64,000 nucleotides of DNA, from assembly GCF_044904675.1 (NCBI RefSeq), contig NZ_JADIKJ010000013.1:62001-126000 (forward strand), in the 5' to 3' direction. A model generated the notes under the pieces. It had not been told where the DNA came from. It made no database searches and saw only the letters and a program-made list of their open reading frames with translations. Of the stretch, positions 37,152-45,900 are shown piece after piece; positions within the stretch are counted from its first letter, which is position 1; each line of letters starts with the position of its first letter. Source of the stretch: Dyella_B jejuensis (lineage in GTDB: Bacteria; Pseudomonadota; Gammaproteobacteria; Xanthomonadales; Rhodanobacteraceae). Position numbers and translations under genes: made by a program.

Positions 37152-38804
37152 ATGACCCCCCAAGCAGCAGCATCGAACGGCACCGACGAAGGTGGCGAAA
37201 GCGCCGAAGATCGCGTTCGCATCTTCGATACCACCTTGCGCGACGGCGAGCAGGCGCCCGGTTTTTCCATGGATCGGCGCGCCAAATTGTGCATGGCACA
37301 AGCGCTGGAGGCGCTCGGGGTAGACATCCTTGAGGCCGGCTTCCCGCAGGCTTCGCCGGATGATTTCGCCGCCGTCGACGACATCGCGCGCGCGCTGCGC
37401 AGTACCACGGTATGCGCATTGGCGCGATGCCAGAGCGGCGACATCGATACCGCCGCGCGCGCGTTGCAGCACGCACGACGGTCGCGCATCCACCTGTTCC
37501 TCTCCACCAGCCCGTTGCATCGCGAGCACAAGCTCGGCATGAGCAAGAACCAGGTGCTGGAAACGGCCATCGCTTCCATCGAACATGCGCGCAAGCACTG
37601 CGACGACGTGGAGTTTTCCGCCGAGGATGCGCTGCGTACCGAACCGGAATTCCTGGCCGACATCTTCAGCGCCGCCATCGCCGCTGGCGCCAGCACCCTC
37701 AACGCGCCCGATACCGTGGGCTACACCACGCCAGCCGAAATGGTCGAACTGTTCGCGTATCTGCGCAGCCACGTGCGCGATGCCCATAAGGCGGTGTTTT
37801 CCGCGCACTGCCACGATGATCTGGGCATGGCCGTCGCCAACAGCCTGGCTGCGGTGAGCGCCGGCGCGCGCCAGGTGGAATGCACCATCAACGGCATCGG
37901 TGAGCGCGCCGGCAACGCCGCGCTGGAAGAGATCGTGATGGCGCTGAAAGTGCGTGCGCCGCACTTCGGCCTGCATACCCGGATCGACACACGCAAGCTC
38001 TATCCGACCTCGCGTCTGCTGACCCAGGTGACCGGCCAGGCCTTGCCGCGTAACAAGGCCGTGGTCGGCGAAAACGCCTTCGCGCATGAATCGGGCATCC
38101 ACCAGCACGGCATGCTCAAGCATCGCGGCACTTACGAAATCATGCGGCCACAGGATGTCGGCATCGCCGAGACCACGCTGGTGCTGGGCAAGCATTCCGG
38201 CCGCCACGCATTGCGCCAGCGCCTGGAGGCACTCGGCCATCGCTTCGACGACAACGCCATGGATAGCCTCTTCAAGCGCTTCAAGATCCTCGCCGACCGC
38301 AAGCGCGAAATTCGCGACGAAGACCTCGAAGCCCTGGCCCTGGGCCAGGATCCGGATGCCACCGGTCCGTGGCACCTGACCCAGCTCAACACCAGTTCGC
38401 ACCTGGGCAGCAGCGCATCGGCGACCGTGAAGCTGAGCCATGAGGACGGCCGCCAGATCGGCGAAGCGGCGATCGGCGACGGCCCGGTGGACGCGGTATT
38501 GCGGGCGATCGAACGCGCCACCGGTACCGACATGGTGCTGACCCGCTTCCAGGTTCGCGCGATGAGCGAAGGCGGCGATGCGCAAGGCCATGCGCAGCTC
38601 ACCGCGCGCCACGCCCAGCGCGACTGGAACGGCACCAGCGTGAGCACCGACATCATCGAAGCCACCGCACACGCCGCGCTGGCCATCGTCAATCGCATCG
38701 AGCGCCAGCTTTCCCAGGATCCGCCGCTTGCAGCCTACGGCCAGGGAGTGCCGCTTTCCGAGCGACGCGCGAAGGGATGCGCGCAACAGGAGACGTCCGC
38801 ATGA
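37152..38804 (+). CDS. leuA: 2-isopropylmalate synthase
   Basis: 550 residues. Condenses acetyl-CoA with 2-oxoisovalerate, first committed step to leucine. Catalytic TIM barrel with IFDTTLRDGEQAPG near residue 24, metal-binding HCHDDLGMAVANS, NGIGERAGNAALEE, and GENAFAHESGIHQ. The C-terminal LeuA regulatory domain (about 400-520) binds leucine for feedback inhibition. CGGAG precedes the ATG. First structural gene of the operon; stop overlaps ilvE by ATGA. Confidence 0.97.
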   Translation: MTPQAAASNGTDEGGESAEDRVRIFDTTLRDGEQAPGFSMDRRAKLCMAQALEALGVDILEAGFPQASPDDFAAVDDIARALRSTTVCALARCQSGDIDTAARALQHARRSRIHLFLSTSPLHREHKLGMSKNQVLETAIASIEHARKHCDDVEFSAEDALRTEPEFLADIFSAAIAAGASTLNAPDTVGYTTPAEMVELFAYLRSHVRDAHKAVFSAHCHDDLGMAVANSLAAVSAGARQVECTINGIGERAGNAALEEIVMALKVRAPHFGLHTRIDTRKLYPTSRLLTQVTGQALPRNKAVVGENAFAHESGIHQHGMLKHRGTYEIMRPQDVGIAETTLVLGKHSGRHALRQRLEALGHRFDDNAMDSLFKRFKILADRKREIRDEDLEALALGQDPDATGPWHLTQLNTSSHLGSSASATVKLSHEDGRQIGEAAIGDGPVDAVLRAIERATGTDMVLTRFQVRAMSEGGDAQGHAQLTARHAQRDWNGTSVSTDIIEATAHAALAIVNRIERQLSQDPPLAAYGQGVPLSERRAKGCAQQETSA

Positions 38805-39775
38805 ATACGCCCTTCCTTTGGCACAACGGCCACATCAAGCCGTGGGCCGAGGCCACCGTGCACGTCAGCACGCATGCGCTGCACTACGGCTCGTCCGTGT
38901 TCGAGGGAGAGCGCGTGTACGCCACGCCGGAGGGGCCGGCGTATTTCCGCCTCGCCGACCATACGCGACGCCTGTTCGAGTCGGCGCGCGTGTATGAGAT
39001 CCAGATCGGCTACAGCGAACAGGAAATCGATGAAGCTTGCCTGGAGGTGATCCGCGCCAACCGGCTGGCATCGGCCTATGTGCGGCCAATCGTGTTTCGC
39101 GGCGCCGGCGGGCTCGGCGTTCTCCCCAGGGACGGCGCGCCCGTCGACGTCGCGATCATGGCCTTGCAATGGGGCGCCTACCTTGGCGATGCCGCCGAAG
39201 TGGGAGCGGACGTATGCGTGTCCTCCTGGCATCGTCCCGCGCCGAACACGATCCCGAGCTGGGCCAAGGCCGGCGGCAATTACCTCAGCAGCCAGCTGAT
39301 CGGGCTGGAAGCACGCCGCGGCGGCTACGACGAAGGCATCGCACTGGGACCTAACGGCCTGCTCAGCGAAGGCGCGGGCGAGAACCTGTTTCTGGTCAGG
39401 CGCGGCCGATTGCTTACGCCGCCGTCGAGCGCCGGCATCCTGGCCGGCATCACGCGCGATTCGGTTGTCACGCTCGCCCACGACCTGGGTATCGCGGTGG
39501 AGGAGCGCGACCTGCCGCGCGAAGCGCTGTACGCCGCCGACGAAGTATTCATGACCGGCACCGCCGCGGAAATCACGCCGGTGCGTTCGGTCGATCGCAA
39601 ACAGGTCGGCAACGGCGCGCCCGGTCCGATCACGCGCGCGCTGCGCGATGCCTTCTTCGGCCTGTTCGACGGCCGCACGCCGGATCGCTACGGCTGGCTT
39701 ACCCATGTCCCCGCTGCGGCCGCGCAAGGCCGCGCTTTCCCTCACCCACAGCCCGCGCTGGAGATCACGGCATGA
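38801..39775 (+). CDS. ilvE: Branched-chain amino acid aminotransferase
   Basis: 324 residues. Class IV PLP aminotransferase: HYGSSVFEGERVY, PLP lysine in WAKAGGNYLSSQL, SEGAGENLFLVR and FMTGTAAEITPV. Final step of leucine, isoleucine and valine synthesis. ATG 38801 overlaps the leuA stop. Its place inside the leu part of the operon puts transamination under the same attenuator. Confidence 0.95.
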   Translation: MNTPFLWHNGHIKPWAEATVHVSTHALHYGSSVFEGERVYATPEGPAYFRLADHTRRLFESARVYEIQIGYSEQEIDEACLEVIRANRLASAYVRPIVFRGAGGLGVLPRDGAPVDVAIMALQWGAYLGDAAEVGADVCVSSWHRPAPNTIPSWAKAGGNYLSSQLIGLEARRGGYDEGIALGPNGLLSEGAGENLFLVRRGRLLTPPSSAGILAGITRDSVVTLAHDLGIAVEERDLPREALYAADEVFMTGTAAEITPVRSVDRKQVGNGAPGPITRALRDAFFGLFDGRTPDRYGWLTHVPAAAAQGRAFPHPQPALEITA

Positions 39776-41184
39776 GCCCGCAGACATTGTTCGAGAAAAT
39801 CTGGAATGCCCATGTGGTCGCGCCCGAAACGGCTGACACACCCTCGGTGATGTACATCGATCTGCACCTGGTACACGAAGTCACCTCGCCGCAGGCTTTC
39901 AGCGAACTGCGCGCGCGCGGCCTGGGGCTGCGCCGTGCCGATCGCACGCTGGCCACGCTCGATCACTCCACCCCGACCCTGCCACCGCGAGCCAGCGGCG
40001 AGCGTCCTTACGCGAACGCCGAAGCCAAGGCCCAGGTGGCGCAGCTGGAAGCGAACTGTCGCGAATTCGGCGTCGACCTGTACGGTTGGGACAGCCGCGA
40101 CCGCGGCATCGTGCACGTGATCGGCCCGGAACTGGGCGCCACCCAGCCCGGCATGACCATCGTCTGCGGCGACAGCCACACCTCCACCCATGGCGCGTTC
40201 GGCGCGCTGGCGTTCGGCATCGGCACCACCGAAGTCGGCCACGTGATGGCAACGCAGTGCCTGCTGCAACGCAAGCCGAAGACGTTTGCGATCCATGTCG
40301 ACGGCAAGCTGCCGCGCGGGGTGGGTGCAAAAGACTTGATCCTGCACATCATCGGCGAGATCGGCGTGGACGGCGGCACCGGCCACGTCCTCGAGTACCG
40401 CGGCCAAGCCATCGAAGCGATGTCGATGGAAGAGCGCATGACGGTGTGCAACATGTCGATCGAAGCCGGCGCGCGCGCCGGCCTGATCGCACCGGACGAA
40501 ACCACGTTCGCCTGGCTGCGGGGACGTCCGCGCGTACCGCAAGGCACCGCGTGGGAAGCCGCCGTGCAGCGTTGGCGCGGCCTGCGCAGCGACGAAGGCG
40601 CCGTCTACGACCGCGAAGTGCGCATCGACGCCAGCCAGGTGCGTCCTACCGTCACCTATGGCACGCATCCGGGCATGGCGATCGCGCTGGACCAGCCGGT
40701 GCCCGCCGCGCGCAACCCGCAGGAGCAACGCGCGCTCGACTACATGCAAGGCAGGCCGAACCAGCCGATGCAAGGCACCGCGGTGGACGTTGTATTCATC
40801 GGCAGCTGCACCAACTCGCGCCTGTCGGATCTGCGCGAAGCCGCACACGTGTTGCGCGGCAGGCGCGTTGCCGACGGCGTGCGCATGCTGGTGGTACCCG
40901 GCTCCGAAGCGGTGCGCCGCGATGCGGAGCACGAAGGCCTGCACGAGGTATTCCTTGCCGCCGGTGCGGAATGGCGGGTGCCGGGATGCTCGATGTGCAT
41001 CGGCATGAACGGCGATATCGCCCAGCCGGGCCAGCTGGTGGTGAGCACGTCCAACCGCAATTTCGAGGGCCGCCAGGGCAAGGGCGCACGCACCGTGCTT
41101 GCCAGCCCGGCCACCGCCGCTGCGTCCGCGATCGCCGGCGCGATTGCCGATCCGCGCGAATACCTGACGGAGGTAGCGGCATGA
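39772..41184 (+). CDS. leuC: 3-isopropylmalate dehydratase large subunit
   Basis: 470 residues. Aconitase-family enzyme holding the 4Fe-4S cluster: VFIGSCTNSRLSD and CSMCIGMN supply the cluster cysteines; VCGDSHTSTHGAFGALAFGIGT is the catalytic strand. Works with LeuD to isomerise isopropylmalate. ATGA overlap with ilvE at its start and with a 53-codon ORF at its end (41181). Confidence 0.97.
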   Translation: MSPQTLFEKIWNAHVVAPETADTPSVMYIDLHLVHEVTSPQAFSELRARGLGLRRADRTLATLDHSTPTLPPRASGERPYANAEAKAQVAQLEANCREFGVDLYGWDSRDRGIVHVIGPELGATQPGMTIVCGDSHTSTHGAFGALAFGIGTTEVGHVMATQCLLQRKPKTFAIHVDGKLPRGVGAKDLILHIIGEIGVDGGTGHVLEYRGQAIEAMSMEERMTVCNMSIEAGARAGLIAPDETTFAWLRGRPRVPQGTAWEAAVQRWRGLRSDEGAVYDREVRIDASQVRPTVTYGTHPGMAIALDQPVPAARNPQEQRALDYMQGRPNQPMQGTAVDVVFIGSCTNSRLSDLREAAHVLRGRRVADGVRMLVVPGSEAVRRDAEHEGLHEVFLAAGAEWRVPGCSMCIGMNGDIAQPGQLVVSTSNRNFEGRQGKGARTVLASPATAAASAIAGAIADPREYLTEVAA

Positions 41185-41342
41185 GCGCCACCCAACCGCG
41201 CGATCAGTTCTCTCTTCCCTTCGAAGCGAGGGTCAAGGCGAGCGGCCAAGCTTGCCCGGCGCTGCCAGCGAAGCGCTCCCCCGCCGTGCAATCCTCTCTC
41301 CATGGGGAAGAGGAAGTCCGTTCACCTGGAGTCCTCGCATGA
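41181..41342 (+). CDS. 53-codon ORF bridging leuC and leuD, repeat-derived
   Basis: ATG 41181 overlaps the leuC stop (ATGA) and the TGA at 41340 overlaps the leuD start (ATGA), so a ribosome could pass leuC, this ORF and leuD without a gap. The predicted peptide is basic and Ser/Pro/Ala-rich, without recognisable domain or membrane segment. Most of its DNA is a repeat-like element (41212-41312). Best read as an insertion that has kept translational coupling; a functional small protein cannot be excluded. Confidence 0.4.
   Translation: MSATQPRDQFSLPFEARVKASGQACPALPAKRSPAVQSSLHGEEEVRSPGVLA
41212..41312. repeat. Dispersed repeat, copy 3, inside the leu operon
   Basis: 101 bp bounded by the inverted pair CTCTTCCC (41212-41219) and GGGAAGAG (41305-41312), with internal AGCTTGCCC and GCCAGCGA. 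Same design as 31355-31446 and partly 26087-26147. Here it lies between two cotranslated genes and is readable as protein. Confidence 0.5.
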
Positions 41343-41923
41343 AACCCATCCATCGCATCCACTCGCGCACCGCGGTGCTGTCCGATGAAAACATCGATAC
41401 CGATCGCATCATCCCCGCGCGCTTCCTCACTACCACCGAACGCAGCGACCTGGGCAAGCATTGCTTCCAGGATTGGCGCTACACCCACGATGGCGGCGAC
41501 AACCCGGATTTTCCGCTCAACCAGCCCGCCGCGCGCGGCTGCGCGATCCTCGTCGCCGGCCGCAACTTCGGCTGCGGCTCATCGCGCGAACATGCGCCCT
41601 GGGCGTTGCTCGACTACGGCATCCAGGCCGTACTGTGCAGCGAGATCGCCGACATCTTCCGCGGCAACGCACTGAAAAACGGCCTGCTCGCGATCGTGCT
41701 GGAACAGGCGGAGCATCGCTGGCTGCTGCAAAACCCCGGCATCGAGCTGTCCATCGACGTGCGCGAACAAACCATCCGGCTGCCGGACGGCGGGTACATC
41801 CGCTTCCAGCTCGAACCGTTCGCACGGCATTGCCTGCTCAACGGCGTCGACCAGCTCGGCTTCCTGCTGCAGCACGCCGCGGCCATCACCCATTACGAAC
41901 ACGATCAGGAGAAGGCGGCATGA
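41339..41923 (+). CDS. leuD: 3-isopropylmalate dehydratase small subunit
   Basis: 194 residues. Swivel domain of isopropylmalate isomerase: SDENIDTDRIIPARFL near the start, GRNFGCGSSREHAPWAL, and NALKNGLLAIVL. Partner of LeuC. ATG 41339 with GGAG upstream; stop overlaps leuB by ATGA. The frame runs further upstream through the mini-ORF region but lacks LeuD character there. Confidence 0.96.
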   Translation: MKPIHRIHSRTAVLSDENIDTDRIIPARFLTTTERSDLGKHCFQDWRYTHDGGDNPDFPLNQPAARGCAILVAGRNFGCGSSREHAPWALLDYGIQAVLCSEIADIFRGNALKNGLLAIVLEQAEHRWLLQNPGIELSIDVREQTIRLPDGGYIRFQLEPFARHCLLNGVDQLGFLLQHAAAITHYEHDQEKAA

Positions 41924-43011
41924 AAGCGCGCATCGTTACCCTGCCCGGCGACGGCGTAGGTCCCGAGGTCATCGACGCGGCGGTCGCCGTGCTGGAAGCC
42001 GTTGCCGAACGCAGCGGCCACACCTTCGCATTCGAAACCCATGCCATTGGCGGTTGCGCGATCGACGCCACCGGCGAGCCGCTGCCCGCCGCCACATTGC
42101 AGGCCTGCAAGCACGCCGACGCGGTGCTGCTGGGCGCGGTCGGCGGGCCGAAGTGGTCCGACCCGCAGGCCAAGGTGCGCCCCGAACAGGGCCTGCTGGC
42201 ATTGCGTGCCGCCTTGGGCGTGTTCGCCAACCTGCGCCCGTTGCAGGTGCACCCGGCGCTGGCTTCGCTGTCGCCGCTGAAGAACGAGAAGCTCAAGCAC
42301 GTCGACGTGCTGTTCGTGCGCGAATTGACCGGCGGCGCGTATTTCGGCGCCAAGACGCGCACGGTCGACACCGCCACCGACGAATGCAAATACACCGTGG
42401 CCGAGGTCGAGCGCGTCGCGCGCCGCGCCTTTGAACTGGCGCGCGAACGCCGCCAGCACGTCACCTCGGTGGACAAGGCCAACGTGCTGGAAACCTCGCG
42501 CCTGTGGCGCAGCACGGTGACGCGCATTGCCGCGGACTACCCGGACGTGAAGCTGGAACACCAGCTGGTCGATTCGATGGCGATGCTGCTGCTGACCCAG
42601 CCGGCACGCTACGACGTGATCGTCACGGAAAACCTGTTCGGCGACATCCTCACCGACGAAGCCGCCGCGCTGGCCGGCTCGCTGGGCCTGCTGCCATCCG
42701 CATCGCTGGGCGAAGGCAAGGCCGGCCTGTACGAGCCGATCCATGGTTCGGCGCCGGATATCGCCGGCCAGAATGTCGCCAATCCGCTGGGCGCGATCTT
42801 GTCGGCGGCATTGCTGTTGCGTCATTCGCTGGGACTGGACATCGAAGCGACCACCATCGAAGCCGCCGTGAACCATGTATTGAGCAACGGCCCGCACAGC
42901 CGCGATATCGGCGGCAAGGCTCATACCAGCGAGATCCGCGATGCGGTGATCGCCGCACTCGACGACGTTGCCACGCCAGCCTTTCTGTGCGGCCTGCGTG
43001 CGTGCGGTTGA
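41920..43011 (+). CDS. leuB: 3-isopropylmalate dehydrogenase
   Basis: 363 residues. NAD-dependent oxidative decarboxylation in leucine synthesis. LPGDGVGPEV at the start, LLGAVGGPKWSD, RELTGGAYFG, NLFGDILTDEAAALAGSLGLLPSASLG and EPIHGSAPDIAGQNVANP are LeuB signatures. ATG 41920 overlaps the leuD stop. ilvD begins 11 bp after its stop. Confidence 0.97.
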   Translation: MKARIVTLPGDGVGPEVIDAAVAVLEAVAERSGHTFAFETHAIGGCAIDATGEPLPAATLQACKHADAVLLGAVGGPKWSDPQAKVRPEQGLLALRAALGVFANLRPLQVHPALASLSPLKNEKLKHVDVLFVRELTGGAYFGAKTRTVDTATDECKYTVAEVERVARRAFELARERRQHVTSVDKANVLETSRLWRSTVTRIAADYPDVKLEHQLVDSMAMLLLTQPARYDVIVTENLFGDILTDEAAALAGSLGLLPSASLGEGKAGLYEPIHGSAPDIAGQNVANPLGAILSAALLLRHSLGLDIEATTIEAAVNHVLSNGPHSRDIGGKAHTSEIRDAVIAALDDVATPAFLCGLRACG

Positions 43012-43022
43012 GCGCAGATCCC

Positions 43023-44753
43023 ATGAGCGAGAACAAAATGCGTAGTGACTTGATCAAAACCGGCCCCGACCGCGCGCCCGCTCGCGCCATGTTGCGCGCT
43101 ACCGGGCTGCAGGATGGCGATATCGCCAAGCCGCTGGTGGCGGTGGTACATACGTGGTCCAACGTCAGCCCGTGCAACCTCAATCTGCGCGAACTGGCCG
43201 AACATGCCGCGGCGGGAATTCGCGCCGCGGGCGGCACGCCAGTCGAGTTCAACACCATCGCCGTGACTGACGGCATCGCGATGGGCACACCCGGCATGCG
43301 TGCTTCGCTGATCAGCCGCGAGGTGATTACCGATTCGATCGAGCTGGCGGTGGACGGCCATTGCCTCGACGCGATGGTGGTGCTGTGTGGCTGCGACAAG
43401 ACCATTCCCGCCGCGGCCATGGCGATGGCACGCCTGAATATCCCCGCCGTTGCGCTGTATGGCGGCAGCATCGCACACGGTACGCACGACAATCATCCCA
43501 TCACCATCCAGCAGGTGTTCGAAGCGGTCGGCGCGCACGGCGCGGGCAAGATCGGCGATGCCGAACTCGCATCGGTGGAAAAGGACGCCTGCCCCGGCGC
43601 CGGCGCGTGCGGCGGGCAGTTCACCGCCAACACCATGGCGATGGTGCTGCAGGCGCTGGGCCTCTCGCCGATGGGCTTCAACGATATCCCGGCCACGCAT
43701 CCGGCGAAGACGCATGCAGCGTTCCGCTGCGGCGAACTGGTGATGGACTGCCTGCGCGAGCAGCGCAAGCCGCTGGATATGCTCAGCGTTGCCGCGTTCC
43801 GCAATGCCGCGCGCATGGTCGCCGCCACCGCCGGCTCGACCAACGCGGTTCTGCATCTGCTGGCGATCGCCCGCGAGGCCGGCGTGCCGTGGACGATCGA
43901 GGATTTCGAGCCTGCTTCGGTGCACACCCCGGTGATCGCCGACCTGTTGCCCGCCGGCCGTTACACCGCGGTGGAATTGTTCGGCGCGGGCGGCAGCGCG
44001 CGCGTCGCGCAGGAATTGATCGGCGCCGGCATGCTGGAGGATGGCCCCACCGTCACCGGCCGCAGCCTGTACGAAGAATGCGCTGCCGCGCCGCGCGCGG
44101 AAAACCAGGACGTGGTGCATCCGATCGCCAAACCGCTGAAACCGCGCGGTGGTTATTCGATCCTGTACGGCAATCTCGCGCCGGAAGGTTGCATCCTCAA
44201 GCTGGCCGGCAAGGGCGCCAACTATTTCGAAGGCGTCGCGCGCGTGTTCGAAAGCGAGGAAGCGGCGTTCGCTGCCGTGCAAGGCGGCCAGATCAAGCCC
44301 GGCGACGTGATCGTGATCCGCAATGAAGGTCCCGCCGGCGGCCCCGGCATGCGCGAGATGCTAGGCGTCACCGCCGCGCTCGTCGGCCGCGGCCTGGGCA
44401 ACGATGTGGGCCTGATCACCGACGGCCGCTTCTCCGGCGCCACGCACGGTTTCATGGTTGGCCACATCGCGCCCGAGGCGGCGCGCGGCGGCCCGATTGC
44501 CCTGCTGCGCGATGGCGATCGCATCTTCATCGACGGCGATCGGCGCGAACTGCACACCGACGCCGATCTCGACAGCCGTCGCGCCGGCTGGCAGGCACCG
44601 CCGGCGAAAGTCACGCATGGCGCACTCGCCAAATACGCGCGCCTGGTCGGTTCCGCATCCGACGGCGCCACCACGCATCCGCATACCGCCGTAGCCACGC
44701 CCGCTTCCATCCAACGCTATCCCACGACCGCTAAAGCAGGAGTTACCGCATGA
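43023..44753 (+). CDS. ilvD: Dihydroxy-acid dehydratase
   Basis: 576 residues. Dehydrates dihydroxy acids in isoleucine and valine synthesis. Iron-sulfur/metal motifs CGCDKTIPAAAMAMARLNIP and KDACPGAGACGGQFTANTMA; C-terminal LITDGRFSGATHGFMVGHIAPEAARGGPIALL. ATG 43023 (MSENKMRSDLIKTG) chosen; the open frame upstream is a shadow of leuB. Stop overlaps ilvC by ATGA. Confidence 0.97.
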   Translation: MSENKMRSDLIKTGPDRAPARAMLRATGLQDGDIAKPLVAVVHTWSNVSPCNLNLRELAEHAAAGIRAAGGTPVEFNTIAVTDGIAMGTPGMRASLISREVITDSIELAVDGHCLDAMVVLCGCDKTIPAAAMAMARLNIPAVALYGGSIAHGTHDNHPITIQQVFEAVGAHGAGKIGDAELASVEKDACPGAGACGGQFTANTMAMVLQALGLSPMGFNDIPATHPAKTHAAFRCGELVMDCLREQRKPLDMLSVAAFRNAARMVAATAGSTNAVLHLLAIAREAGVPWTIEDFEPASVHTPVIADLLPAGRYTAVELFGAGGSARVAQELIGAGMLEDGPTVTGRSLYEECAAAPRAENQDVVHPIAKPLKPRGGYSILYGNLAPEGCILKLAGKGANYFEGVARVFESEEAAFAAVQGGQIKPGDVIVIRNEGPAGGPGMREMLGVTAALVGRGLGNDVGLITDGRFSGATHGFMVGHIAPEAARGGPIALLRDGDRIFIDGDRRELHTDADLDSRRAGWQAPPAKVTHGALAKYARLVGSASDGATTHPHTAVATPASIQRYPTTAKAGVTA

Positions 44754-45766
44754 GCACTACCGCTACCACCGACGCGCTTGCCAAGGCGCGGATCGCCGTC
44801 CTGGGCTATGGCAGCCAGGGACGCGCGCACGCCCTCAACCTGAAGGATTCGGGCCTGGATGTCGTCGTCGGCCTGCGTCCCAACGGCCCCACCTGGCACA
44901 AAGCCGTGGCCGATGGTTTCCAGGTGGTCGAACCGGCCGAGGCGGTGCGTGGCGCCGACCTGGTGGCGGTGCTGACGCCGGACATGGTGCAGCCTGCGCT
45001 GTACCGGCAAGCCATCGAGCCGAACCTCAAGGCCGGCGCGGCGCTGTTGTTCGCGCACGGCTTCAACGTGCACTTCAAGCAGATCGAGCCGCGCACGGAC
45101 ATCGATGTGATCCTGGTTGCACCCAAGGGCCCGGGCGCGCTGGTGCGCAGCGAATACGAACGCGGCCGCGGCGTGCCGTGCGTGTATGCCGTGCACCAGG
45201 ACACGACCGGCCATGCCGAGGAACAGGCCAAGGCTTATGCGGCCGGCATCGGCGGCGCGCGCGCCATGCTGATCAAGACTGACTTCAAGGAAGAAACCGA
45301 GACCGATCTGTTCGGCGAGCAGGCGGTGCTGTGCGGCGGCGCCAGCGAGCTGGTGATCAAGGGTTTCGAAACGCTGGTCGAAGCCGGCTACCAACCCGAG
45401 ATCGCCTATTACGAAGTGTTGCACGAGCTGAAACTGATCGTGGACCTGTTCTACGAGGGTGGCATCACGCGCATGCTGGAATTCGTTTCCGAAACTGCGC
45501 AATACGGCGATTACGTCAGCGGCCCGCGCGTGGTGGATGGTGCCACCAAGGAACGCATGAAGGGAATCTTGAAGGACATCCAGGATGGCACCTTCGCGCG
45601 CAACTGGATCGCCGAATACAACGCCGGCCTGCCCAACTACAAGAAGCTCAAGCAAGCCGATCTCGATCATCCGATCGAGCAGGTCGGCGCCAGCCTGCGC
45701 GCGCGCATGCCATGGCTGCAAAGCAGCGCGAAAGCAGGCCAGCCGCCGCTGAAGAAGGTGGGTTGA
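44750..45766 (+). CDS. ilvC: Ketol-acid reductoisomerase, class I
   Basis: 338 residues, the short class I form. NADPH-binding GYGSQGRAHALNLKDSG near residue 17; Mg-binding acids in KTDFKEETETDLFGEQAVLCGG; C-terminal knotted domain with EIAYYEVLHELKLIVDL. Acts on acetolactate and acetohydroxybutyrate. ATG 44750 overlaps the ilvD stop. A 130-bp structured gap separates it from ilvB. Confidence 0.97.
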   Translation: MSTTATTDALAKARIAVLGYGSQGRAHALNLKDSGLDVVVGLRPNGPTWHKAVADGFQVVEPAEAVRGADLVAVLTPDMVQPALYRQAIEPNLKAGAALLFAHGFNVHFKQIEPRTDIDVILVAPKGPGALVRSEYERGRGVPCVYAVHQDTTGHAEEQAKAYAAGIGGARAMLIKTDFKEETETDLFGEQAVLCGGASELVIKGFETLVEAGYQPEIAYYEVLHELKLIVDLFYEGGITRMLEFVSETAQYGDYVSGPRVVDGATKERMKGILKDIQDGTFARNWIAEYNAGLPNYKKLKQADLDHPIEQVGASLRARMPWLQSSAKAGQPPLKKVG

Positions 45767-45771
45767 AAACC

Positions 45772-45822
45772 CATGCGGCGCTGCCCCGGCTTCCCCATCC
45801 TCCGGCAGGGCAGCGCCGCATG
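45772..45822 (+). terminator. Intra-operon hairpin between ilvC and ilvB
   Basis: Perfect 15-bp stem (45772-45786 with 45808-45822) 5 bp after the ilvC stop, followed by a second small hairpin GACCTT/AAGGTC (45823-45837). No U-tract, so more likely an mRNA stabiliser, processing site or partial terminator that sets the ratio of ilvC to ilvB message than a true operon end. Confidence 0.5.
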
Positions 45823-45900
45823 GACCTTAATAAGGTCACGACGATCATGCCCATGACAAAGCGAGCCACGTTCAAGCGCATCAGCAAAGGATCCAGGTGA
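45820..45900 (+). CDS. 26-codon mini-ORF upstream of ilvB
   Basis: ATG 45820 lies in the 3' arm of the intra-operon hairpin, and the TGA (45898-45900) overlaps the ilvB GTG start at 45897. The basic peptide (MDLNKVTTIMPMTKRATFKR..) matches no family known to me. It could couple ilvB translation to the opening of the hairpin, or be chance. Confidence 0.3.
   Translation: MDLNKVTTIMPMTKRATFKRISKGSR

Noticed and set aside
39742..40944. Long minus-strand ORF opposite leuC (also 27058-28308 opposite treF, 45648-47240 opposite ilvB)
   Set aside because: Antisense shadows produced by high-GC codon bias of strongly supported genes; no domains.
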